The position numbers were made by a program, and so were the translations under genes. A stretch of 64,000 nucleotides of DNA from Niastella caeni. Its GTDB lineage: Bacteria > Bacteroidota > Bacteroidia > Chitinophagales > Chitinophagaceae. The stretch covers positions 186,001-250,000 of the forward strand of contig NZ_STFF01000002.1 of NCBI RefSeq assembly GCF_004834005.1. The letters are read 5' to 3'. The notes below the pieces were generated by a model. It was not told the origin of the DNA. It saw only the letters and a program-made list of their open reading frames with translations, and did not search any database. Below, piece after piece: positions 32,801-41,802 of the stretch. The number at the start of each line of letters is the position of its first letter. The first letter of the stretch is position 1.

Positions 32801-34030
32801 GCCTTTCAGCAGTTCATCCACCGTGGCGTAAAACTCTTTCTTATACGCTTCATAATGAGCCCCCGCGCCAGGGCCATAAAAGCCGGTGTGGATCTTTTTT
32901 AGTTTCCCATCACGACCAATGAACAGAGTGGTGGGAAACATTTTTATCCGCGTTATTTGAGGTAACGTTTTTTCTGTACGCAGGGTATCTGCAACCCGCA
33001 CACCCGTAATGAGCATGGGGTATGTAATATTGAAATGCTGTTGAAACTTGCGCAGGCTTTTTTTCGACCGTTGAAAATCGGTGCTATACTCATACGCCAA
33101 TGCAATCATTTCAACGCCGCGTTGTTTATTAGCTTTGTAATACTCACTTAAAAAAGCAGTCTCGTCCATACAATTCGGGCACCAGGAACCCATTACCTGA
33201 ATGATGACTACTTTATTGCGAAAACGATCATCGTTAATAGATACCAGGTTACTGTCGAGGTCGGGAAAGCGGAAATTCAATCTTTCTTCCCCCGGTTTAA
33301 TGTATGCTGCTGCCAGGGTATCGGGAATGCTTGCTTTTTCATCTTTTTGGGCAGTCCAGTTTTCCTTGTATGTAGCGCCGGAAAAAAACAACCCATCGGT
33401 AATAATGGAATCATTGTGAATGGTGCCTCTGAAATAATATGCATGGCTGCCATCGAAAGTACTTAGTTGCAACGTATCGTTGTTAACAGCGCCTTCCAGG
33501 TACCGATAATCGCCTGTTGGTGTTAATACCGTACCTGTTAATGCGGTGCCGTTTTGTTTGAACTCTACCACAGCCTGCATGGGTGTGTTGCTATTATCAA
33601 TAAAAGTAGCGCCCCAACGGCCTGTGACCTTACGCCTGGTACTTTTCGCCTGCGGATATCGTTGTGATTGATTATAGGTGAAAACAACAGGTAAGATCTG
33701 GATAGAAGTGGAGGTACCTTTGATCCATACGCCGCGTAAGGAGTTATTGTTAACGGCCTGTAACCTGAATTCTGATTCAAACAACGGCATTTGCACTATA
33801 ATGGAATCCTGCTTTTGCTCAATAGCGGTTACTTCAATTTTTTCTGTTGCATTGCGTATAAACCAAACCGGCTTTCCTTTTTTGTATTGTACTGAAACAT
33901 TAAAATCAATTGTGTGACCGTCCATACGCATGATGGAAGCACGCCACCACCCGGTGGGTAACTGCGGATTGGCGAAGGCAGTAATAAAAAGGCAGGTCAA
34001 TAAAACAAAAATCCAGGTAATTTTTTTCAT
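32792..34030 (-). CDS. TlpA-like thiol-disulfide oxidoreductase with N-terminal DUF domain
   Basis: 412 residues from the Met giving signal peptide MKKITWIFVLLTCLFITAFA; a start 12 bp upstream (34042) is also possible. The N-terminal half (about 20-230) is beta-rich and of the kind fused to TlpA domains in Bacteroidota. The C-terminal thioredoxin-like domain starts near 255, with the redox motif WCPNC in VMGSWCPNCMDET and a cis-Pro region MFPTTLFIGRDGK. It acts in the periplasm, probably as a reductase. Confidence 0.9.
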   Translation of the reverse strand: MKKITWIFVLLTCLFITAFANPQLPTGWWRASIMRMDGHTIDFNVSVQYKKGKPVWFIRNATEKIEVTAIEQKQDSIIVQMPLFESEFRLQAVNNNSLRGVWIKGTSTSIQILPVVFTYNQSQRYPQAKSTRRKVTGRWGATFIDNSNTPMQAVVEFKQNGTALTGTVLTPTGDYRYLEGAVNNDTLQLSTFDGSHAYYFRGTIHNDSIITDGLFFSGATYKENWTAQKDEKASIPDTLAAAYIKPGEERLNFRFPDLDSNLVSINDDRFRNKVVIIQVMGSWCPNCMDETAFLSEYYKANKQRGVEMIALAYEYSTDFQRSKKSLRKFQQHFNITYPMLITGVRVADTLRTEKTLPQITRIKMFPTTLFIGRDGKLKKIHTGFYGPGAGAHYEAYKKEFYATVDELLKGSL

Positions 34031-34317
34031 ACTACTAATCAAAACAAATTTAACTACTGCAAGTTTAGTGCATTAGTACCGTACAAAGAATTGAGGCTGC
34101 TTCATTTTCGTGAAACAGCCCCGGTGACAACACATAGCACTAATGCTCAAAGAAAAATAGTGAATTATTTTGCACCTTTTTAACAAAAGGATCTGAAATG
34201 TCTGCTGGTTACAGCCTTATCAGGTTGTAAATGAGTCGTTGAATATAAGCTACTATTCCTTTAATACCAAATAAACTTTACAACTAGTACGCATACACGT
34301 ACATACGCGCAAGAGTT

Positions 34318-35265
34318 TTATTTGTTACGAAGGTTTTCCAGCATATCCTTTGTCATTTTCGTCAGATCATATTCCTGCTTCCAGCCCCAGTCATTACGGG
34401 CTACAGAATCATCAATGCTTTGCGGCCAGCTATCGGCGATAGTTTGCCGGTAGTCGGGTTCGTAACTGACGCTGAATTCAGGAATGTAATTTTTTATAGC
34501 AGCCGAAATTTCTTTTGGTGAGAAACTCATACCCGATATGTTATACGATGTGCGGACAGAGATCTTTGAAGCCGGCGATTCCATGAGTTCAATGGTTGCC
34601 TTAATGGCATCGGGCATGTACATCATGGGCAGGTAGGTATCCTCTTTTAAAAAGCAGGTGTATTTTTTTTCTTCCAACGCTTCATGGAATATCTCGATTG
34701 CGTAATCGGTAGTGCCGCCACCTGGCGCCGATTTATATGAGATCAAACCAGGGTAACGGAGGCTGCGCACATCAACCTGGTAACGCTGGTGATAATAATT
34801 GCACCAGAACTCACCGGCGTACTTACTGATGCCATAAACTGTAATGGGCTCAATGATGGTTTGTTGGGGGCAATTCTGCTTGGGTGAAGTAGGGCCAAAC
34901 ACGGCAATGCTGCTGGGCCAGTATACTTTGTATATTTTTTCTTCCCGGGCAATATCAAGTACGTTCAGCAACCCCTGCATGTTCAAATGCCAGGCGAGGT
35001 TGGGATTTTTTTCACCGGTTGCCGAAAGAATGGCGGCAAGTAGGTAGATCTGGGTAATGTTCTGCCTGATCACCTGTACGTGCAGCATTTCCTTATTCAT
35101 TACATCCAGACTAACATAAGGACCGGTGCCTTTCAGCAACTCGTTCTCTTCCCGTAAGTCGGACGCAACGACATTATTATTGCCATAGATCTTACGCAGG
35201 GCCAGTGTTAATTCTACACCAATTTGGCCCGAAGCACCAATTACAAGTATTTTTTCCCTAATCAT
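34318..35265 (-). CDS. SDR-type L-threonine 3-dehydrogenase
   Basis: 315 residues from ATG 35265; the longer open frame to 35358 reads through a repeat array. NAD site GASGQIG at 10-16, catalytic Ser in WPSSIAVFG, Tyr-Lys pair in VYGISKYAGE. The stretches RSLRYPGLISY, GGGTTDYAIEIF and LPMMYMPDAI are characteristic of the short-chain ThrDH family related to UDP-galactose epimerase. It oxidises threonine to 2-amino-3-oxobutyrate. No kbl gene is adjacent. Confidence 0.88.
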   Translation of the reverse strand: MIREKILVIGASGQIGVELTLALRKIYGNNNVVASDLREENELLKGTGPYVSLDVMNKEMLHVQVIRQNITQIYLLAAILSATGEKNPNLAWHLNMQGLLNVLDIAREEKIYKVYWPSSIAVFGPTSPKQNCPQQTIIEPITVYGISKYAGEFWCNYYHQRYQVDVRSLRYPGLISYKSAPGGGTTDYAIEIFHEALEEKKYTCFLKEDTYLPMMYMPDAIKATIELMESPASKISVRTSYNISGMSFSPKEISAAIKNYIPEFSVSYEPDYRQTIADSWPQSIDDSVARNDWGWKQEYDLTKMTKDMLENLRNK

Positions 35266-35611
35266 GAATAAACGGTAGTTAGTTTTTGTAATAGTCGCAA
35301 AAGAAGGAAAAAAAGGGCAAATACCAATGTGCAAATGTGCAAATTGGAAAATGGGCAAATATCAATGCGCAAATGTGCAAATTGGCCAAAGTGCAAATGA
35401 AGAAGAAATCTTAAAATGCGATACCACCCAGGAAGAGGTTGGTGGTTGAATAGTTTGATTATTAGATAGTTGCCCGGTATGAACAAGCTCGAACCCCGGT
35501 ATCTCATTTGCTGATTTTCGATTTGCTAACTTGCTAATTAACCCTACTTTCGGTTCCCCATTTGTTAATTTTCGCATTTGCTAATTTGCTAATTACCCCG
35601 ACCTTTGCCGC
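35266..35611. other. Intergenic region with inverted word-repeats
   Basis: 346 bp between divergent genes. 35316-35398 repeats GCAAATGTGCAAATTGG words; 35500-35597 carries their reverse complement, ATTTGCTAATTTGC-type words. The middle (35400-35500) shows nothing I recognise. GACCTTTG at 35600-35607, four bases before the kdsA ATG, resembles a -7 box with the first T replaced. Confidence 0.6.
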
Positions 35612-36433
35612 ATGAAAAAAATGCTTACTGATCTTTTTGCCGGACAGCAATACGATTCAACAAACTTCTTTTTGATTGCTGGTCCCTGTGTAGTGGAAAG
35701 TGAAGAATTGCTGATGGAAGTAGGAGATAAAGTATCCACTATTTGCCGTAACCTGGGCATACCTTATATATTTAAGGCGTCTTACCGTAAAGCCAATCGA
35801 ACCAGTGCATCTTCGTTTACCGGCCTGGGCGATGAAACCGGTTTACAATTGTTACAAAAAACCGGCGCAGCTTTCAAAGTACCGGTTACTACTGATATTC
35901 ACGGCCACGATGAAGCAGCCGTAGCTGCCCAGTTTGCTGATATTTTACAGATACCCGCTTTCCTGTGCAGGCAAACCGATCTGCTTATTGCTGCTGCGGA
36001 AACCGGTAAAATTGTGAATGTAAAAAAAGGTCAGTTTGTAAGCGGTCCTTCAATGAAGTTTGCCGTAGAAAAGATTGTCAGGGCCGGAAATGAGAATGTG
36101 ATATTGACCGAGCGGGGTAACACTTTTGGTTACCAGGACCTGGTAGTGGATTATCGCAACATTCCCTGGATGAAAGAACATGGCGTGCCGGTTGTAATGG
36201 ATTGCACGCACAGTTTGCAACAACCCAATCAAACAACGGGTGTTACCGGCGGTAATCCGCAACTGATTGGCACCATTGCCAGCGCGGCTATTGCCTCAGG
36301 CGCCGATGGATTGTTCATTGAAACACATCCCAACCCGGCTGTAGCAAAAAGCGATGGCGCAAATATGCTTCGGTTAGATCTGCTGGAAGGATTGTTGCAG
36401 AAGTTAGTGAAGATCCGTAAGGCGGTGGTGTAG
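35612..36433 (+). CDS. kdsA: 3-deoxy-D-manno-octulosonate 8-phosphate synthase
   Basis: 273 residues, the usual length. It condenses arabinose 5-phosphate with PEP to make KDO 8-phosphate for lipopolysaccharide. IAGPCVVESEE at 23-33, FKASYRKANRTS near 54-65 with KANR specific to KDO8P synthase, QIPAFLCRQTDLL, TERGNTFGYQDLVVD, and DCTHSLQQP near 196-204. The RxNxTFGY segment with Asn and the C of DCTH guide metal-dependence classes, which I leave open. Confidence 0.96.
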   Translation: MKKMLTDLFAGQQYDSTNFFLIAGPCVVESEELLMEVGDKVSTICRNLGIPYIFKASYRKANRTSASSFTGLGDETGLQLLQKTGAAFKVPVTTDIHGHDEAAVAAQFADILQIPAFLCRQTDLLIAAAETGKIVNVKKGQFVSGPSMKFAVEKIVRAGNENVILTERGNTFGYQDLVVDYRNIPWMKEHGVPVVMDCTHSLQQPNQTTGVTGGNPQLIGTIASAAIASGADGLFIETHPNPAVAKSDGANMLRLDLLEGLLQKLVKIRKAVV

Positions 36434-36512
36434 GCAGTGGTGAGTAGCTAGTGGCTAGTGGGGGAAAGGCTAGTGGTAAGAAGCTAGTGGCTAGTGGGAC
36501 TTGATTTTCGAA
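36434..36512. repeat. Single-arm word repeat (GCTAGTGG words)
   Basis: About six copies of AGCTAGTGGCTAGTGGG-like units right after kdsA. No opposite arm nearby. Confidence 0.5.
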
Positions 36513-36549
36513 ATTCATAATTAAGTTGAGCCTCGCGTTTACGCAATAG

Positions 36550-36597
36550 AAATGCCCTTATAGTGAAGATTAAATTCTCGCTATAAGGGCATTTTAT
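36550..36597. terminator. Bidirectional terminator after kdsA
   Basis: AAATGCCCTTATAG (36550-36563) pairs over 14 bp with CTATAAGGGCATTT (36581-36594), followed by TTATTT. It lies between convergent genes. Confidence 0.8.
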
Positions 36598-36604
36598 TTA
36601 AAAT

Positions 36605-36674
36605 TCGTGAGGTGAGAGGTTAGTAGTGAGGTTTGCTTTAAAGCCCTACTCGCTACTCACCACTTACTACTCGC
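36605..36674. repeat. Inverted word-repeat (GTGAGGTGAG / CTACTCGCTACTC)
   Basis: Left arm 36607-36632, right arm 36645-36674. The right arm reaches the stop codon of the DUF4382 gene. Confidence 0.55.
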
Positions 36675-37462
36675 TATTTTGTCAAACGTACTGTATCAAC
36701 TACGGTAACATTACCGGTTGTTACAATTATGCCGGTTTTAACCTGCGATTTATACGCGGTATCTGTAGGCCAGTAGCGCATGGTGTAAGTAGCGGCCGGT
36801 ACACCTTTAATGATGTAAGCTCCATTCTGATCAGTGAAAGTGCTCATGGTATCAGTACCATTGATCGCATACACACCGGTAAGAACAGTGCCTGGTGTTA
36901 CAGCGCCTTTGATACTGCCGCCAACAGCATTTAATACTGTGCGGATAACGGGTTTCAGAATGAATTTGCCATTACCGGTTTGCACAACTGATCTGCCGGC
37001 ATCGAAATCAAGCACCATCGTATACAGGATGCCGCCATTAACAGTCTGCTGAACATTCAGCTTTAAACCGCTTTGTTGAGCGCTGGGTGTTTCAAGTGGG
37101 ATGGTAACACCATTTGCAACGATGGAGTTGTTTGAACCCAGTACCAGGCGGATCTGGTGCAGTTTGCCGGAAGGAATATCGGCATTCACCAGTAAGGTGT
37201 CTTTGTCGTTTACCAGGTCGAGCAAGTTGTAAATACCTGCATGAACCCCCGGTAATGATTGCCAGCCTTTGTCATCATTGCCGGTTACATTGATCTGTAC
37301 GTCTTTCAGGTCAATGTAAACTGCATCGAAAGCTGCAGGGTCATCCGTCAAACGGACCTCCAGTTTTGCTTTTTCATTGGAATCTTTCTCTGAACAGGAA
37401 ATAAGGGTAGTAGAGGTAAACAGTAAAAACACGAAAAGGGACGAAAGAAAATTGGACTTCAT
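36674..37462 (-). CDS. DUF4382 lipoprotein with CnaB-like C-terminal domain
   Basis: 262 residues. Lipobox LISCSE puts the lipidated Cys near residue 23. The DUF4382 domain spans about 32-175: KLEVRLTDDPAAFDAVYIDLKDVQIN, then LLDLVNDKDTLL and IRLVLGSNNSI. The C-terminal 80 residues (GSIKGAVTPG, GAYIIKGVPAATYTMRYWP) form a carboxypeptidase-regulatory-like beta-sandwich. It is probably surface- or periplasm-exposed. Function is unknown for the family. Confidence 0.88.
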   Translation of the reverse strand: MKSNFLSSLFVFLLFTSTTLISCSEKDSNEKAKLEVRLTDDPAAFDAVYIDLKDVQINVTGNDDKGWQSLPGVHAGIYNLLDLVNDKDTLLVNADIPSGKLHQIRLVLGSNNSIVANGVTIPLETPSAQQSGLKLNVQQTVNGGILYTMVLDFDAGRSVVQTGNGKFILKPVIRTVLNAVGGSIKGAVTPGTVLTGVYAINGTDTMSTFTDQNGAYIIKGVPAATYTMRYWPTDTAYKSQVKTGIIVTTGNVTVVDTVRLTK

Positions 37463-37813
37463 AGCGTGTTATGATTTAATATATCCGCTAAAGAGCCAAA
37501 AGCATACCATACATAAAATTATAATATGAAAAAAGCTCCCATGGGGAGCTGCAATACATTGTTTTTCAAAAGCATTGCTATGCTAAAAAATATTTATAAA
37601 CATTTTTCAACATCTAATATTGGATTAAAAAACGGGGAGGTGAGTAATTTATATGGTGATAGATATACGTAAAACCGTACCGGAAATTTACTATCCTTTA
37701 TCTAATATAGTCATTACAATAGCCGCAAAAAGTATACTGATTATTTCTATAGTGAATTTAACATTTTATAAACACATTACACAAAACGCGGAAAAAAATG
37801 TAAAACATACACT
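37463..37813. other. AT-rich intergenic region, 351 bp
   Basis: Between the AraC and DUF4382 genes, both minus strand. It holds a terminator at 37528-37550 and otherwise AT-rich sequence (37570-37790) without ORF, array or RNA that I recognise. A promoter for the DUF4382 gene must lie between 37463 and 37528. Confidence 0.5.
37528..37550 (-). terminator. Intrinsic terminator after the AraC gene
   Basis: On the minus strand AGCTCCC-CAT-GGGAGCT is followed by six T. It separates the AraC gene from the lipoprotein gene. Confidence 0.8.
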
Positions 37814-38818
37814 TTAATCAGATAGCTTCCTGGGTGAAAGTAACTGACTCGGCAAAATGCCAAACTCTTTCTTGAAGGCGATGGTGAAGTTGCTAAGGTT
37901 TGAGTAGCCCAGTTCCATGGCTACTTCTTTTACCGAATATTTGCCGGTTAATAATTTATCCTGGGCGGCATGCATTCGTGCTTTCTGAAAATATTCATAA
38001 ATGGGAAAGCTGTACATGGTTTTGAAATCTTTTTTCAGCTTCGATTCACTCACTGCGGCAATTTTGGCCAGTTGTTGTATAGATGGAGGTGTTTGCAAAA
38101 CATTTCTTGTTAACAAACGCTCAATATGCATAACCCGGGCAATGTCTTCATGGGTAAGCGGTAACCGGTAAGCAGGATTGCTCATTTTTTCAAACAGGCT
38201 CGAAAAGAACCGTTCTATCAATAACATCATGCGATTTTGGAGAACGGTTATTCGCAACGGGTTGCTTTCTTCTACATGGCAAATGGTTTTCATCCAGCGA
38301 CGATACCGTGCATCCAACGGCACTATGTTAATGCTTTCTGCTTTCAGTGATATGTAGGATGAAAGTACCTCTTCAACCCGCTCCGCATCAAAATACTGTG
38401 TGAGCCATTGTTTGCTGAATACTATGTTCACGCCTTTGTAGGTACAGCCTTCGGTTCCCTCGTACGACCAGTTGTACAATGAACTGGTAAGGTATGCCAA
38501 TGCTTTATTCGGGTTTTTCTCCCGTACTTTTTCTTCGCCAATGGCAATGGTCAATAAATGGGGAATGGTCAACTCATCAAAACGCAGGGTATAGTATTCT
38601 TCTGCAGATTTCTTTATATGTATATGCCAGTCCTGGTGCATGGTGCAATCGATGATATAGGCATGCAATCCGTTAGGCACATGAATATGACGAAAGCTGC
38701 CCGCTCCGATAGCTTCGGGAAATAACAATTGATCGTTGTGCACCGGTACCTTCAATGCAGAAGACATTTCATGCACCAATTGTTCATAATTGGTATCTGT
38801 ATAATCAAATTCAAACAC
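37814..38818 (-). CDS. AraC-family transcriptional regulator
   Basis: 334 residues. The N-terminal 210 residues form a sensor part without recognised domain. The C-terminal two helix-turn-helix motifs lie at about 245-330: SIQQLAKIAAVSESKLKKDFKTMY, then SVKEVAMELGYSNLSNFTIAFKKEFG. Ligand and targets are unknown. It stands alone between a terminator and a PspC gene. Confidence 0.92.
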   Translation of the reverse strand: MFEFDYTDTNYEQLVHEMSSALKVPVHNDQLLFPEAIGAGSFRHIHVPNGLHAYIIDCTMHQDWHIHIKKSAEEYYTLRFDELTIPHLLTIAIGEEKVREKNPNKALAYLTSSLYNWSYEGTEGCTYKGVNIVFSKQWLTQYFDAERVEEVLSSYISLKAESINIVPLDARYRRWMKTICHVEESNPLRITVLQNRMMLLIERFFSSLFEKMSNPAYRLPLTHEDIARVMHIERLLTRNVLQTPPSIQQLAKIAAVSESKLKKDFKTMYSFPIYEYFQKARMHAAQDKLLTGKYSVKEVAMELGYSNLSNFTIAFKKEFGILPSQLLSPRKLSD

Positions 38819-38908
38819 AGAGCCTTGTTTAAAACACGCTCTTCAATCAGGTAATGCGCTCCCAAAACCAGTATTGGTTCCGGTAACAGATCCGGGGATC
38901 AAAGGTTT

Positions 38909-39130
38909 TTATTGATATTTCAGGGGGTTACGGCGAAGTGACAAAATGTACCGTTTAATATTCATCCAAAACGCCAGAATGAAATAAATAATAAGCGGAG
39001 AACCCATGGTAAGAAAGGATACGTAAATAAACCAGGTGCGAATACGGGATGTAGCAATGCCCAATCGCTCGCCAATAGCGGAACATACGCCAAAAGCCTG
39101 CCATTCTATAAAATGTCTGAACCGGTTCAT
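38909..39130 (-). CDS. PspC-domain small membrane protein
   Basis: 73 residues. The PspC domain covers most of it: FGVCSAIGERLGIATSRIRTWFIYVSFLTMGSPLIIYFILAF, with the GVCxGIAxxxxxxxxxxR pattern and one or two membrane helices. PspC proteins respond to envelope stress; no other psp genes are nearby. It diverges from the aconitase gene. Confidence 0.88.
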   Translation of the reverse strand: MNRFRHFIEWQAFGVCSAIGERLGIATSRIRTWFIYVSFLTMGSPLIIYFILAFWMNIKRYILSLRRNPLKYQ

Positions 39131-39195
39131 GCCTCTAAATTAAAACATTCAACAAAAATCTGCAAGCATTCAATTTCGCCCTACCCATTTTTAGG

Positions 39196-39203
39196 TAACT
39201 TTG
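39196..39203 (+). promoter_or_regulatory. -7 box of the aconitase gene
   Basis: TAACTTTG fits TAnnTTTG; TTTC lies 18 bp further upstream. The 5' UTR would be about 40 nt. Confidence 0.6.
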
Positions 39204-39246
39204 GCACAGCTTTTTTATACGTTGATCACTCCTTAAACGAAAAATC

Positions 39247-41514
39247 ATGGTTTTTGATCTGGACTTAATTAAAAAGGTTTATGCAGCAATGCCTGAAAAA
39301 GTTGTCGAGGCGCGTAAACTGGTTGGCCGTCCACTGACATTAGCAGAAAAAATATTATATACCCACTTGTTCGTTCCGGCAGAAAAAGCATACGGTCGCG
39401 GCGTTGACTACGTAGATTTTACTCCCGACCGCGTTGCGATGCAGGACGCTACAGCGCAAATGGCATTATTGCAGTTTATGACCTGCGGACGTGCAAAAGT
39501 AGCCGTTCCTTCAACCGTGCATTGTGATCACCTGATTCAGGCCAAGTCCGGTGCTCTGGAAGACCTGAAAACCGCGAATGAAGTAAATAAAGAAGTATAC
39601 GAATTCCTGGCCTCCATTTCCAATAAATATGGTATCGGTTTCTGGAAACCCGGCGCTGGTATCATTCACCAGGTTGTGCTCGAAAATTACGCTTTCCCCG
39701 GTGGTATGATGATCGGTACCGACTCCCATACACCCAATGCCGGTGGTTTAGGCATGATTGCCATTGGAGTAGGGGGTGCTGATGCCGTTGACGTAATGGC
39801 CGGTTTACCCTGGGAACTGAAAATGCCCAAATTGATCGGGGTGAAATTAACCGGTAAAATGAGCGGCTGGACTGCTGCTAAAGACGTAATTCTGAAAGTG
39901 GCCGGTATTTTAACCGTAAAAGGTGGTACCGGTGCAATTGTAGAATATTTTGGCGAAGGCGCCGATAGCTTAAGCGCTACCGGTAAAGCTACCATCTGTA
40001 ACATGGGGGCGGAAATTGGAGCTACCTGCTCGCTGTTCGCTTACGATGAGAAAATGGCTGGTTACCTGAGCGCTACCGGACGTGAAGAAGTTGCTTACCT
40101 GGCTACTCAAATCAAAGAACATCTTCGGCCTGATGAAGAAGTATATGCTGATCCTGTCAAATACTACGATCAGTTAATTGAAATAAACCTCGATGAACTG
40201 GAGCCTTATGTAAACGGTCCGTTTACGCCCGACCTGGCATGGCCTATTTCTAAATTCGCTGAAGCCGTTAAATCGAACGAATGGCCAGCGAAACTGGAAG
40301 TAGCCCTCATCGGTTCCTGCACCAACTCTTCATACGAAGATATCAGCCGTTCTGCTTCACTGGCAAAACAGGCCATTGATAAAAAATTAAAAGCCAAAGC
40401 AGAATTCACTATCACACCGGGTTCAGAAGTGGTTCGTTATACCATTGAAAAAGATGGCTTCCTCGATACGTTCTACCAAATCGGTGGCGTGGTGCTGGCA
40501 AATGCCTGCGGACCTTGCATTGGTCAATGGGCACGCCACATCGATGATCCTAAACGCAAGAACTCGATCATCACTTCATTCAACCGCAACTTTGCGAAAC
40601 GTAATGACGGATTGGCTTCTACCCACGCGTTTGTGGCATCTCCTGAGATCGTAACAGCGTTCGCTATTGCGGGTGATTTAACCTTCAACCCGTTAAAAGA
40701 TAAATTGAAGAATGAAGACGGTAAAGAAGTAATGTTGGATGAACCTACCGGTATGGAATTACCTCCTAAAGGTTTTTCTGTAGAAGATGCCGGTTACCAG
40801 GCGCCTGCAGCAGATGGCAGCGGCGTACAGGTAAAAGTTGCTCCTGATTCACAACGTTTACAATTACTGGAACCATTTCCTGCATGGGAAGGAACCGACA
40901 TTAAAGGTTTGAAATTGCTCATAAAAGCAAAAGGTAAATGTACTACTGACCATATCTCAATGGCGGGTCCCTGGTTAAAATTCCGTGGCCACCTCGATAA
41001 TATCAGTAACAACATGCTTATCGGCGCCGTAAACTTCTTTAACGAAGAAACTGATAAAGTAAAGAACCAACTGACCGGCGAATACGGTGCTGTACCTGCC
41101 GTACAACGGGCATACAAAGCCAAAGGAATTGGTTCAGTGGTTGTTGGTGATGAAAACTATGGTGAAGGATCGAGCCGTGAGCACGCAGCCATGGAGCCTC
41201 GTCACTTAGGCGTTCGCGCTATTGTGGTAAGAAGCTTTGCCCGAATTCACGAAACCAACCTGAAAAAACAGGGTATGCTGGCATTGACCTTTGCCAACAA
41301 AGAAGATTATGATAAAGTACAGGAAGACGATAGCATTGATATTGTTGGACTGGGATCATTTGAGCCTGGTAAACCATTGACTATGGTGTTAAACCATAAA
41401 GATGGCAGCAAAGATCAAATAACGCTTAACCACACCTACAATAAACAACAGATCGAGTGGTTCAAAGCAGGTGGCGCACTGAACGTTATCCGTTCACAGT
41501 TTGCGAAAAGCTAA
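39247..41514 (+). CDS. Aconitate hydratase (mitochondrial-type)
   Basis: 755 residues. It interconverts citrate and isocitrate in the TCA cycle and needs a 4Fe-4S cluster. Cluster ligands are the Cys of [11 protein letters not shown] and the pair in [17 protein letters not shown] and [11 protein letters not shown] in the N-terminal part and [10 protein letters not shown] in the C-terminal swivelling domain complete the active site. Size and [19 protein letters not shown] start match the mitochondrial-type aconitase rather than AcnB. It has its own promoter and a strong terminator. Confidence 0.97.
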   Translation: MVFDLDLIKKVYAAMPEKVVEARKLVGRPLTLAEKILYTHLFVPAEKAYGRGVDYVDFTPDRVAMQDATAQMALLQFMTCGRAKVAVPSTVHCDHLIQAKSGALEDLKTANEVNKEVYEFLASISNKYGIGFWKPGAGIIHQVVLENYAFPGGMMIGTDSHTPNAGGLGMIAIGVGGADAVDVMAGLPWELKMPKLIGVKLTGKMSGWTAAKDVILKVAGILTVKGGTGAIVEYFGEGADSLSATGKATICNMGAEIGATCSLFAYDEKMAGYLSATGREEVAYLATQIKEHLRPDEEVYADPVKYYDQLIEINLDELEPYVNGPFTPDLAWPISKFAEAVKSNEWPAKLEVALIGSCTNSSYEDISRSASLAKQAIDKKLKAKAEFTITPGSEVVRYTIEKDGFLDTFYQIGGVVLANACGPCIGQWARHIDDPKRKNSIITSFNRNFAKRNDGLASTHAFVASPEIVTAFAIAGDLTFNPLKDKLKNEDGKEVMLDEPTGMELPPKGFSVEDAGYQAPAADGSGVQVKVAPDSQRLQLLEPFPAWEGTDIKGLKLLIKAKGKCTTDHISMAGPWLKFRGHLDNISNNMLIGAVNFFNEETDKVKNQLTGEYGAVPAVQRAYKAKGIGSVVVGDENYGEGSSREHAAMEPRHLGVRAIVVRSFARIHETNLKKQGMLALTFANKEDYDKVQEDDSIDIVGLGSFEPGKPLTMVLNHKDGSKDQITLNHTYNKQQIEWFKAGGALNVIRSQFAKS

Positions 41515-41535
41515 CAGCTTCTAAGCTATATACTT

Positions 41536-41578
41536 AAAAGGGATAGAAGAGAGGTAACGTTCTCTTTTATCCCTTTTT
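41536..41578 (+). terminator. Intrinsic terminator after the aconitase gene
   Basis: AAAGGGATA-GAAGAGA pairs with TCTCTT-TTATCCCTTT around a short loop, followed by T5. It begins 22 bp after the stop. Confidence 0.85.
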
Positions 41579-41802
41579 CTTTTATGCCCTGCCCAATTCT
41601 GCGTTCATGTTATATATCCCTCATTTTAGTAGTTTTTGCAACAACCATGTATCAACATGCCGGGTAAAGGTTATGGAAAACTAACTTTACAGCGTAAGAG
41701 TTAACGACTAATGTTCTGATTACCTGCCTGCCTCCGATATCCAATCTTATACGGAACCACGATTTTTACAGTGTGCTTTAATAGCCATTAATCAACAATC
41801 CA